Below are positions 1 through 6,668 of a DNA stretch of 14,481 bases, piece by piece. Location: the NCBI GenBank assembly GCA_902783615.1, contig CACZRQ010000263.1, positions 1 to 14,481 on the forward strand, given 5' to 3'. Numbering within the stretch: the first letter of the stretch is position 1; each line of letters opens with the position of its first letter. The DNA is from an uncultured Bacteroidales bacterium. Lineage in GTDB: Bacteria > Bacteroidota > Bacteroidia > Bacteroidales > Bacteroidaceae. The notes under the pieces were generated by a model. That model ran no database searches. It was not told the DNA's origin and worked only from the letters and a program-made list of their open reading frames with translations. The position numbers were made by a program, and so were the translations under genes.

Positions 1-774
1 TGGGAAGGTGAAATAGGTGTTGGGGAAGGGCTCATCCTTCAATGTGAAATGCCACCACTCGGAATCCAAAGCCTTGAATCCATGACGGAGCATGGCCTGA
101 CGCAGGATCATGCGATGCTGGAACTGCTCTTCCGTGATGATTTGGCCCGTTGGACTCCTATCATCAATCCCCGAATATTCACCCGTTTCGGGATTGCCAC
201 AGAAATCAGGATGACTCTCCACACCAAACCAGTCGAAGGTGCCTCCCATATCGAGCTCTTTTTCAGTAGCCATATCAAACAAGGTAAGATCCACCGTAGA
301 GCCACGGGTATGCCCGCTCTTCTCCATGATGTAATCCTGTGCGAAAAGCACACTCTTATCCAAGTCGGGATAGAAATAGGTCTTCATCAGCGTATCAGGA
401 ATGTCTTTCGACCAACGAACGAAATGGTCCACACCCTTCTGGGGGCGATAGGCATCATAAATCTTCAGTCGATACCCCAGGGCCTTCACATCATCACTGA
501 CAGCACGCAAGCTATCGGCAGCTTGGCGAGTCATCATGGCCGTTGGCTCTAAATAGCCATCAATGCGGGCACCCACAAAGTTGTAGGTACCATAATAGCG
601 AATCTCCAAGATGGCATCGGGCACAGCATCCATCAGCATCACAAACTCACTCCTGTCTTCGGTGGGCGATACTTCAGTACTTCTTACAGCCATTGAATTG
701 ATACAAGTAGCCACCAAGGCAACGAGCACAGTGATGGCACTGGCTATGAGTGCATATTTCAAACTCTTCTTCAT
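1..774 (-). CDS. VanX-type D-alanyl-D-alanine dipeptidase (peptidase M15D), C-terminus cut by window edge
   Basis: I translated this frame from the ATG at 774; it stays open for 258 codons to the left edge, so the stop lies outside. The predicted zinc dipeptidase would split D-Ala-D-Ala in the periplasm, as in peptidoglycan recycling. All VanX landmarks are visible: R110 in DAYRP, S153-x-H155-x2-G158-x3-D162 giving two zinc ligands, and E239-W-W-H242 giving the catalytic Glu and third ligand. The R-to-H distance (45), H-to-D (7) and E-to-H (3) equal those known for VanX. Residues 7-23 are a hydrophobic export segment; C24 follows it, but with T at -1 the lipobox is poor. It starts 9 bases after the ribE stop, so the two are probably cotranscribed. 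Nothing nearby resembles vanH/vanA, so a glycopeptide-resistance role is not supported. Confidence 0.9.
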   Translation of the reverse strand, partial: MKKSLKYALIASAITVLVALVATCINSMAVRSTEVSPTEDRSEFVMLMDAVPDAILEIRYYGTYNFVGARIDGYLEPTAMMTRQAADSLRAVSDDVKALGYRLKIYDAYRPQKGVDHFVRWSKDIPDTLMKTYFYPDLDKSVLFAQDYIMEKSGHTRGSTVDLTLFDMATEKELDMGGTFDWFGVESHPDFCGNPETGEYSGIDDRSPTGQIITEEQFQHRMILRQAMLRHGFKALDSEWWHFTLKDEPFPNTYFTFP

Positions 775-783
775 GCTCTACTA

Positions 784-1386
784 TTATTTGAATTCCATTA
801 AACGACTGATATACTTTCCAATGATATCAAACTCGAGGTTCACCACCGTACCCACCTGAATGTTGTGGAAGTTGGTGTTCTCGAAGGTGTAAGGGATGAT
901 GGCCACCTGGAAAGTATCGTTGGTGGGGTTACAAACCGTCAGACTGACACCATTCACCGTCACAGAGCCTTTATCCACAGTGAAATAGCCTCGCTGAGCC
1001 ATCTCCTTGTCGAAATCATACTTGAACGTGAAGTAATAGCTTCCATCGGCATCATCTACAGCAATGCACTGAGCCGTCTGGTCCACATGACCCTGCACAA
1101 TGTGCCCATCAAGCCTGCCATTCATCAGCATACTGCGTTCCACATTCACCTCATCGCCCACTTGCAGGAGTCCCAGATTAGAACGGTCGAGGGTTTCCTT
1201 CATCGCTGTTACCACGTAAGTATCAGCCGTTTTCTTCACTACCGTGAGGCACACACCATTGTGGGAAACACTCTGGTCGATGCCCAGTTCATTCACAAAG
1301 GAGCATGTCAAGGTGAAATGCACATTCTCCCTATCTTTCTCAATGGCCACAACTTTGGCACATTCTTCTACAATTCCAGAAAACAT
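784..1386 (-). CDS. ribE: Riboflavin synthase, alpha chain
   Basis: This cytosolic enzyme converts two molecules of 6,7-dimethyl-8-ribityllumazine to riboflavin and 5-amino-6-ribitylaminouracil, the last step of riboflavin synthesis. The 200-residue length is normal. The protein begins with the family signature MFSGIVE and shows the internal duplication of two lumazine-binding barrels: S41-x-N43-G44-x2-L47-T48 in the first half and S141-x2-x-N145-G146-x2-L149-T150 in the second, with GHVDQ at 99-103 near the domain junction. The C-terminal helix (about 185-200) matches the trimerisation helix of the family. The start ATG at 1386 puts the MFSGIVE motif at residue 1. A good Bacteroidetes-type promoter lies about 60 bases upstream. 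I looked for an FMN riboswitch in the leader and saw none. The same gene is called ribC in E. coli. Confidence 0.96.
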   Translation of the reverse strand: MFSGIVEECAKVVAIEKDRENVHFTLTCSFVNELGIDQSVSHNGVCLTVVKKTADTYVVTAMKETLDRSNLGLLQVGDEVNVERSMLMNGRLDGHIVQGHVDQTAQCIAVDDADGSYYFTFKYDFDKEMAQRGYFTVDKGSVTVNGVSLTVCNPTNDTFQVAIIPYTFENTNFHNIQVGTVVNLEFDIIGKYISRLMEFK

Positions 1387-1433
1387 ATCAATAAAAATTT
1401 ATAACTTTAAATAAGTTACTCCCAAATTTTCCG

Positions 1434-1441
1434 TAACTTTG
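1434..1441 (+). promoter_or_regulatory. -7 box TAACTTTG facing right, opposing the ribE promoter
   Basis: TAACTTTG fits the Bacteroidetes -7 consensus TAnnTTTG. It sits three bases from the oppositely facing -7 box of ribE, and together they form the inverted repeat CTTTGC-G-GCAAAG. I see no convincing -33 element for this direction, and transcription to the right would soon meet the hairpin at 1482-1507, so it may be only half of an inverted repeat. Confidence 0.35.
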
Positions 1442-1444
1442 CGG

Positions 1445-1476
1445 CAAAGATACAAAAACCCTCCGTAAGCTCCAAA
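1445..1476 (-). promoter_or_regulatory. Predicted ribE promoter (TTTG-N20-TATCTTTG)
   Basis: On the minus strand, TTTG at 1476-1473 is followed after 20 bases by TATCTTTG at 1452-1445. Both elements match the Bacteroidetes sigma-ABfr consensus (TTTG, about 19-23 bases, TAnnTTTG). Transcription would start near 1438-1440, leaving a leader of roughly 50 bases before the ribE ATG. Confidence 0.65.
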
Positions 1477-1511
1477 AAAAGCGAGGAGCTTTTCACAAAG
1501 CCCCTCGTTTT
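1474..1511. terminator. Strong hairpin flanked by an A tract and T-rich bases, terminator or attenuator-like
   Basis: CGAGG (1482-1486) pairs with CCTCG (1503-1507) and, after one A/C mismatch, GCTTT (1488-1492) pairs with AAAGC (1497-1501) around the loop TCAC. Seven A's on the left (1474-1480) and GTTTTCAGTTTT on the right make it resemble a two-way intrinsic terminator. No gene ends here: both flanking genes point away. It might stop stray transcription between the divergent genes, or end a short transcript. The A tract overlaps the -33 element of ribE. Confidence 0.45.
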
Positions 1512-1638
1512 CAGTTTTCAATAGGTATTAGTTTTTAAGGTAAAAAGATTGTTTTCAGGATAACGATGCAAATTAACGCCTTTTATCCATAATATGCAAA
1601 TAAAAAAATATGTCTTAAAACATGTTTTTGGCATTATA

Positions 1639-1670
1639 TTTCTTTATCCAAGAAATAATGCTTACTTTTG
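1639..1670 (+). promoter_or_regulatory. Predicted promoter for glnS (TTTC-N20-TACTTTTG)
   Basis: TACTTTTG at 1663-1670 fits the -7 consensus TAnnTTTG. The bases 20 upstream read TTTC (1639-1642), one mismatch from the -33 TTTG. The start site would be near 1677, giving a leader of about 27 bases to the glnS ATG. It probably serves the whole closely spaced run of genes downstream. Confidence 0.5.
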
Positions 1671-1703
1671 TGCCATTAATTACACCTTATATACCTATTT
1701 TAT

Positions 1704-3446
1704 ATGATGGCAGAGATTAAAAACGAAGAAACAGGCGAGAAGAAGAGCCTGAATTTCATAGAACAGATTGTGGAGAAAGACCTGGCAGAGGGTAAGAATG
1801 GAGGCAGAATACAAACCCGCTTCCCGCCAGAGCCAAACGGATACCTGCATATTGGACATGCTAAAGCGATTTGCCTCGACTTCGGCATTGCAGCACGCTA
1901 TGGGGGCGTGTGCAACCTGCGTTTCGACGACACCAACCCTACCAAAGAAGACATGGAATACATTGATGCCATCAAGGAGGACATCAACTGGCTGGGATTC
2001 CAATGGGCAAATGTGTATAACGCTTCCGACTATTTCCAGCAGTTGTGGGACTTTGCCGTGATGCTGATCAAGGAGGGCAAGGCTTATATCGACGAGCAGA
2101 CCTCTGAACAGATAGCCGCACAGAAGGGCACCCCTACCCAACCTGGCACCAACAGTCCGTATCGCGATCGCCCTGTGGAAGAGAACCTGCGCCTGTTTGA
2201 GCAGATGAACACAGGCGAGATTGAGGAAGGCAAGATGGTGCTGCGCGCCAAGATAGATATGGCAAGTCCGAACATGCACTTCCGCGATCCTATTATATAT
2301 AGAGTGGTGAACCATCCGCATCCACACACAGGAACGAAATGGAAGGCTTACCCCATGTACGATTTCGCACATGGACAAAGTGACTATTTCGAAGGGGTGA
2401 CCCACTCACTCTGTACGTTGGAGTTTGTGCCTCATCGTCCACTCTACGATTTGTTTGTGGATTGGGTGAAAGACGGCAAGGACTTGGATGACAACCGCCC
2501 TCATCAGTATGAGTTCAACAAGCTGAACCTCAACTATGTGTTGTTGAGCAAGCGCAACTTGCTGATATTGGTGAAGGAAGGTTTGGTGAACGGATGGGAC
2601 GACCCCCGCATGCCTACCCTCTGCGGTTTCCGCCGTCGTGGCTACTCACCTGAAGGCATCCGCAAGTTTGTGGATAAGATTGGCTACACCACCTTCGATG
2701 CGCTGAACGACTTCGCCTTGTTGGAGAGTGCCGTTCGCGAGGACTTGAATGCCCGTTCCACCCGTGTTTCTGCCGTGTTGCATCCAGTGAAACTGATTGT
2801 GACCAACTACCCAGAAGGAAAGGTGGAGGAGATGGAAGCCATCAACAACCCAGAGAATCTGGATGAAGGAACCCATCAGATTGAGTTCAGTCGCGAGCTC
2901 TGGATTGAGCAGGAAGACTTCATGGAAGATGCTCCAAAGAAATATTTCCGCATGACCCCAGGTCAGGAGGTACGACTGAAGAATGCCTACATTGTGAAAT
3001 GCACAGGATGCAAGAAGAATGAGGCAGGCGAGGTGGTGGAAGTTTATTGCGAGTACGACCCTGAGAGCAAGAGTGGTATGCCAGGAGCTAACCGCAAGGT
3101 GAAAGGCACTATTCATTGGCTGAGCTGCAACCATTGCTTAGAGGCAGAGGTGCGCTTGTACGACAGATTGTGGAAGGTGGAGAATCCTCGCGATGTGATG
3201 CAGCAGATTCGTGAAGAGCAGAATTGCGATGCCCTGACCGCCATGAAGCAGATGATCAACCCCGATTCTCTGGAGATTCTGCCCAAATGCTATATCGAGA
3301 AGTTCGTGCAAGGCATGAAACCGCTTACTTATCTGCAGTTCCAACGCATTGGCTATTTCAGTGTGGATAAGGACTCTACCCCTGAGAAGATGGTGTTTAA
3401 CCGCACTGTTAGCCTGAAGGACACTTGGGGAAAGATTAACAAGTAG
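1704..3446 (+). CDS. glnS: Glutaminyl-tRNA synthetase
   Basis: This class I synthetase charges tRNA-Gln with glutamine in the cytosol. The N-terminal catalytic domain shows TRFPPEPNGYLHIGH with the ATP-binding HIGH at 49-52, and the KMSKS-equivalent loop reads LLSKR at 280-284. PEPNGYLHIGHAK and DDPRMPTLCG are features of GlnRS rather than GluRS. The C-terminal half is the two-barrel anticodon-binding region; it contains two CxxC pairs (C433/C436 and C475/C478) on segments that are adjacent strands in the E. coli fold. The 580 residues are slightly longer than E. coli GlnRS, with an N-terminal extension of about 20. Two ATGs stand side by side (1704 and 1707); either could start. It leads a tightly spaced run of genes. 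Confidence 0.97.
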   Translation: MMAEIKNEETGEKKSLNFIEQIVEKDLAEGKNGGRIQTRFPPEPNGYLHIGHAKAICLDFGIAARYGGVCNLRFDDTNPTKEDMEYIDAIKEDINWLGFQWANVYNASDYFQQLWDFAVMLIKEGKAYIDEQTSEQIAAQKGTPTQPGTNSPYRDRPVEENLRLFEQMNTGEIEEGKMVLRAKIDMASPNMHFRDPIIYRVVNHPHPHTGTKWKAYPMYDFAHGQSDYFEGVTHSLCTLEFVPHRPLYDLFVDWVKDGKDLDDNRPHQYEFNKLNLNYVLLSKRNLLILVKEGLVNGWDDPRMPTLCGFRRRGYSPEGIRKFVDKIGYTTFDALNDFALLESAVREDLNARSTRVSAVLHPVKLIVTNYPEGKVEEMEAINNPENLDEGTHQIEFSRELWIEQEDFMEDAPKKYFRMTPGQEVRLKNAYIVKCTGCKKNEAGEVVEVYCEYDPESKSGMPGANRKVKGTIHWLSCNHCLEAEVRLYDRLWKVENPRDVMQQIREEQNCDALTAMKQMINPDSLEILPKCYIEKFVQGMKPLTYLQFQRIGYFSVDKDSTPEKMVFNRTVSLKDTWGKINK

Positions 3447-3454
3447 TTAAGAGC

Positions 3455-4771
3455 ATGATTAAACGTAATCCATTATCTGATCATGAAAAAAGGCTGAACG
3501 AGCTGGCACGCAAGTATGAAACTCAGTGTGCCCAGGGGGAGTCTGTGTATATGGAGCCGGAACAATTTGCCGATCTCTGTACATGGTACACCAACAACTA
3601 TGAGCTCGAAAAGGCTGACGAAGTGATGGATTATGCCCTGAAACTGTTTCCTGACAACACCATGCTCAACATCGAACAGGCTTATCGCTTTATCGACAAA
3701 GGCGACATCGACACAGCCGAGTTGTTGGCTGATCAGATTGACGACGATCTCTCTGGTGACTTGCAGTTGCTGAAAGCTCGTCTGATGATAGAGCACGAGG
3801 ACTTTGAAGAGGCTGATACTTACCTGAACTCATTCCCTTCAGACTATTTCGACCCCATCTTGGTGGCGAATATGTTTCTGGAAACCCATTTCTCAGAGAA
3901 AGCCATCAACTGGTTGGAGAAACATGGACAAGGAATGGAAGAGGAGGAGGATTACCTTTCCATCTTGGTGAATGCCTACTGCTACCTAAGCAGGTATCAG
4001 GAAGCCATCGAGGCTTGCGAGAAGCTGATAGATAAGGATCCGTTTTCCGCCCACTACTGGCTGAGTCTTGCCAGATGTCGCTTGGCCATTGGGGAATACA
4101 ACAAGGCCCTGGATGCCTGCGACTTCTCCATTACCAACGATGAAGACTTTGGCGAAGCCTACCTGACCAGAGGCAATCTGTATGTGCTCATCGGCAATGA
4201 GAAACGCGCGAAGGAGAATTTCCGAGAGGCTACCAGGCTGCATGCCATCGTGCCTGGTGACATGAACGAATTCGACCTTGCCCTGCTGCTCGACCAGAAC
4301 CGTGCGGAGGATGCCATCAGACTGATGGAGTTCTATCTAAAGAACATCAAGCTGACTGAAGAGCAGGAACTGAACACTCATTTCAGGTTGGGAGTCTGCT
4401 ACGGGGAGATGCGTTGGAACAAGCAAGCCATTGCCTATTTCGACAAGGTGCTTGCGAAACGCCCCCAAGCTGTTGAGGTGTTCATTCAGGAAGCCACCAT
4501 GTTTGTACTTCAAGACAATTTTGAAGAAGGACTGAAATATCTAAAAAAAGCGATAGAAATTGAGCCCAACCGCATTTATCTATACAGAGCTATGGCGATT
4601 ATCGCACTGGTAATGAAACGGTATGATGAATTCAGGGAATATAGCAAGTTGAGCGATGAACCGCTTACGGATAGTGAAATCGGTGAGTCTATCAGCATGG
4701 TGGAGAAAGGCGACAGCACAGCCATTAACTACCTGCTTGATGGCTTACGTAAAAATATTGGTTTTTGTTAA
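3455..4771 (+). CDS. Cytoplasmic tetratricopeptide-repeat protein
   Basis: A 438-residue acidic protein with no signal peptide or membrane segment, so probably cytosolic. Helical TPR-like repeats fill most of it. The clearest 34-residue units are near 165-198, 199-232 (AHYWLSLARCRLAIGEYNKA), 233-266, 307-340 and 341-374, the last ending in the typical IEIEPN turn. Such repeats bind other proteins; no catalytic domain is visible and no partner can be named. It begins 8 bases after the glnS stop and ends 2 bases before the dedA ATG, so it is almost certainly cotranscribed with both. The final residues after about 400 lack the repeat pattern. The function is unknown; the family is certain, the role is not. 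Confidence 0.88.
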   Translation: MIKRNPLSDHEKRLNELARKYETQCAQGESVYMEPEQFADLCTWYTNNYELEKADEVMDYALKLFPDNTMLNIEQAYRFIDKGDIDTAELLADQIDDDLSGDLQLLKARLMIEHEDFEEADTYLNSFPSDYFDPILVANMFLETHFSEKAINWLEKHGQGMEEEEDYLSILVNAYCYLSRYQEAIEACEKLIDKDPFSAHYWLSLARCRLAIGEYNKALDACDFSITNDEDFGEAYLTRGNLYVLIGNEKRAKENFREATRLHAIVPGDMNEFDLALLLDQNRAEDAIRLMEFYLKNIKLTEEQELNTHFRLGVCYGEMRWNKQAIAYFDKVLAKRPQAVEVFIQEATMFVLQDNFEEGLKYLKKAIEIEPNRIYLYRAMAIIALVMKRYDEFREYSKLSDEPLTDSEIGESISMVEKGDSTAINYLLDGLRKNIGFC

Positions 4772-4773
4772 TT

Positions 4774-5412
4774 ATGGAATCTGTAGCATTTATACAATGG
4801 TGTCTCGACCACCTCAATTACTGGACCATCACCTTGCTGATGGCCATCGAGAGTTCGTTCATTCCCTTCCCCTCGGAAGTGGTGGTTCCCCCAGCTGCCT
4901 GGAAATCGGCCAGCGACAGCAGCATGAACGTATTCTTAGTGGTGTTCTTCGCCACCTTGGGAGCCAACATCGGGGCGCTCATCAACTATTTCCTGTCACG
5001 TTGGCTGGGCCGACCCATCATCTATAAGTTTGCCAACAGTCGCATCGGCCACATGTGTCTCATCGACGAGGCAAAGGTGAAAAGGGCAGAAGATTATTTT
5101 GCCGAACATGGGGCATTATCCACCTTCATTGGCCGACTGATACCAGCCGTTCGCCAACTGATTTCCATTCCTGCTGGTTTGTCGAGGATGAAACTCAGCA
5201 CTTTCGTCCTATACACCACCTTGGGCGCAGGCATCTGGAACTCTATCCTGGCGGCTATTGGCTACTACCTGAGCAAGGTGCCAGGCATCGAAACAGAAGA
5301 ACAACTGCTCATGCAGGTAAAGGAATACAGTCATGAAATAGGCTATGTTTTCATCGCCATCGGCGTTGCCATTGTGGCTTATCTTATTTATAAAGGAACA
5401 AAGAAAGATTGA
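4774..5412 (+). CDS. DedA family (VTT domain) inner-membrane protein
   Basis: A 212-residue polytopic membrane protein. DedA proteins are linked to recycling of undecaprenyl phosphate or other lipid flipping across the inner membrane. The family signatures are present: a re-entrant motif E26-SSFIPFPSE35, and F118-x-G120-R121-x2-P124-x2-R127-x5-P133-A-G135 in the second half. Hydrophobic segments lie near 18-40, 52-75, 143-165 and 188-206. The acidic residue in the first motif and the two arginines are those known to be needed in E. coli relatives. I chose the ATG at 4774; the upstream TTG at 4765 would overlap the preceding gene's stop and adds only three residues. Cotranscribed with the TPR gene (2-base gap). 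Whether the substrate is undecaprenyl phosphate is inferred from the family. Confidence 0.92.
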   Translation: MESVAFIQWCLDHLNYWTITLLMAIESSFIPFPSEVVVPPAAWKSASDSSMNVFLVVFFATLGANIGALINYFLSRWLGRPIIYKFANSRIGHMCLIDEAKVKRAEDYFAEHGALSTFIGRLIPAVRQLISIPAGLSRMKLSTFVLYTTLGAGIWNSILAAIGYYLSKVPGIETEEQLLMQVKEYSHEIGYVFIAIGVAIVAYLIYKGTKKD

Positions 5413-5450
5413 CAATTTGAAGTAGTTTAATTTTTAATTATTAATTGATT

Positions 5451-5915
5451 ATGGCTTTACATACATGGTTTGAATGTAAGATTCAATACGAAAAGACGAT
5501 AGAGAACGGAATGACGAAGAAAGTCACAGAACCCTACTTGGTGGATGCCCTCAGCTTCACAGAAGCCGAGGCCCGCATCGTGGAAGAGATGACTCCCTTC
5601 ATGAGTGGTGAGTTTACGGTGGCCGACATCAAACGAGCCAACTATTCAGAACTTTTCTATAGCGAGGACACCTCAGCCGATCGTTGGTTTAAGGCAAAGC
5701 TGGCATTCATCACCCTCGATGAGAAGACTGGCAAGGAAAAGAGAACCAACACGCTGATATTGGTGCAGGCTAAAGATTTCCGTTCTGCCTTGAAGGGCCT
5801 CGATGAAGGGATGAGGGGTACGATGGCGGATTATGTAATCGTGAGCTTGCAGGAAACTCCCCTGATGGATGTCTATCCGTTTGGGATAAAGGACGATAAG
5901 CCTGAGGTGGAATGA
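5451..5915 (+). CDS. DUF4494 family protein of unknown function
   Basis: A 154-residue soluble protein that matches, from memory, the Bacteroidetes family DUF4494: it opens with HTWFECKIQYEK, followed by TEPYLVDALSFTEAEARI and, toward the end, ADYVIVSLQETPLMDVYPF. There is no signal peptide, membrane segment, metal-binding cluster or recognisable active site, so no activity can be given. The ATG at 5451 is preferred to the TTG at 5445, which adds two residues. It follows dedA after 38 AT-rich bases without a clear promoter. Its stop codon TGA (5913-5915) is the first three bases of the 7-base repeat array that follows. The context next to yggS may be a conserved neighbourhood but gives no functional proof. 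Confidence 0.85.
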   Translation: MALHTWFECKIQYEKTIENGMTKKVTEPYLVDALSFTEAEARIVEEMTPFMSGEFTVADIKRANYSELFYSEDTSADRWFKAKLAFITLDEKTGKEKRTNTLILVQAKDFRSALKGLDEGMRGTMADYVIVSLQETPLMDVYPFGIKDDKPEVE

Positions 5916-5975
5916 CGATTATCCATTGACGATTGACGATTGACGATTAACCATTGACTATTGACCATTATCCAT
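5913..5975. repeat. Nine phased 7-base repeats (consensus TGACNAT)
   Basis: Sixty-three bases divide exactly into nine heptads: TGACGAT, TATCCAT, TGACGAT, TGACGAT, TGACGAT, TAACCAT, TGACTAT, TGACCAT, TATCCAT. Positions 1, 4, 6 and 7 are invariant (T, C, A, T). The first unit supplies the stop codon of the DUF4494 gene and the last ends 11 bases before the yggS ATG. The repeat fills almost the whole 71-base gap. Heptads of this type occur between genes in Bacteroides and Prevotella; function is unknown. Confidence 0.92.
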
Positions 5976-5986
5976 GCGGATATTAT

Positions 5987-6658
5987 ATGATTGCGGAAGA
6001 AATAAGAAAGATAAAGGCTGAACTGCCTGAAGGTGTGCAGTTGATCGCCGTCTCGAAGTTCCATCCTGCTGAAGCAGTGATGGAAGCTTACGATGCGGGG
6101 CAGCGACTCTTTGGTGAGAACAAGGTGCAGGAGATGACGGCCAAGCACGAGGTGTTGCCTGCCGATATCCAATGGCACTTCATCGGACATCTGCAAACCA
6201 ACAAGGTGAAGTACATCGCTCCGTTTGTGACGATGATTCATGGCATCGACAGTCTGCATCTGCTCCAGGAAGTGAATCGCCAGGCCGAGAAGGCTAATCG
6301 CATCATCGATTGCCTGTTGCAGATTCACATTGCCCACGAGGAGACGAAGTTTGGCATGACGTTCGATGAATGTCGTTCTTTCTTGGAAGCAGGCCAGTGG
6401 CGCGAGCTGAAGCATGTGCGGCTGTGCGGACTCATGGGCATGGGCACCAATACCGACGACATGCAAGAGGTGGAAAATGAGTTTGCTGGTCTGCAGGCAT
6501 TCTTGAAAGAACTGCAGGAAAAGTACTTTCAAGACGAGCCAGCTTTCAAGGAACTGTCGATGGGTATGACAGACGATTATCCCATCGCCATCCGTCATGG
6601 CAGCACGTTCATCCGCATCGGCACTCGTATTTTTGGCGAAAGAAATTACAATAAATAA
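5987..6658 (+). CDS. yggS: YggS/PROSC-type pyridoxal phosphate-binding protein
   Basis: A 223-residue fold-type III PLP protein involved in vitamin B6 homeostasis; members bind PLP but have no established catalytic reaction. Visible family marks are AVSKFHP with the PLP lysine at K24, FGENKVQE, WHFIGHLQTNKVK, a GLMGMG strand, and the C-terminal phosphate-binding segment LSMGMTDDYPIAI...RHGSTFIRIGTRIFG. The ATG at 5987 gives MIAEEIRKIKAELPEGVQL, which matches the usual N-terminus. The longer frame from TTG 5954 would translate the heptad repeats and is rejected. The gene follows the repeat array and precedes the next gene by 10 bases. Confidence 0.95.
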   Translation: MIAEEIRKIKAELPEGVQLIAVSKFHPAEAVMEAYDAGQRLFGENKVQEMTAKHEVLPADIQWHFIGHLQTNKVKYIAPFVTMIHGIDSLHLLQEVNRQAEKANRIIDCLLQIHIAHEETKFGMTFDECRSFLEAGQWRELKHVRLCGLMGMGTNTDDMQEVENEFAGLQAFLKELQEKYFQDEPAFKELSMGMTDDYPIAIRHGSTFIRIGTRIFGERNYNK

Positions 6659-6668
6659 ACAGAATATC

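Larger units (their letters stand above)
1387..1703. other. Intergenic control region between ribE and glnS
   Basis: This 317-base AT-rich stretch separates divergent genes. It holds a ribE promoter with an opposing -7-like box, a strong hairpin flanked by A and T tracts (1474-1511), and a glnS promoter candidate near 1639-1670. Between about 1512 and 1638 I see only AT-rich sequence with no tRNA, riboswitch fold or repeat that I can support. Confidence 0.7.

Noticed and set aside
1..774. Vancomycin-resistance cluster
   Set aside because: Only the VanX-type dipeptidase is present; no VanH, VanA, VanR or VanS homologue lies in the window.
865..1404. 179-codon frame antisense to ribE
   Set aside because: The riboflavin synthase frame on the other strand is unmistakable; this one has no recognisable motif.
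1387..1703. FMN riboswitch upstream of ribE
   Set aside because: The leader is short and AT-rich; the conserved RFN segments are not visible on either strand.
1695..2405. 236-codon frame antisense to glnS
   Set aside because: Shadow of the GlnRS catalytic domain with no motif of its own.
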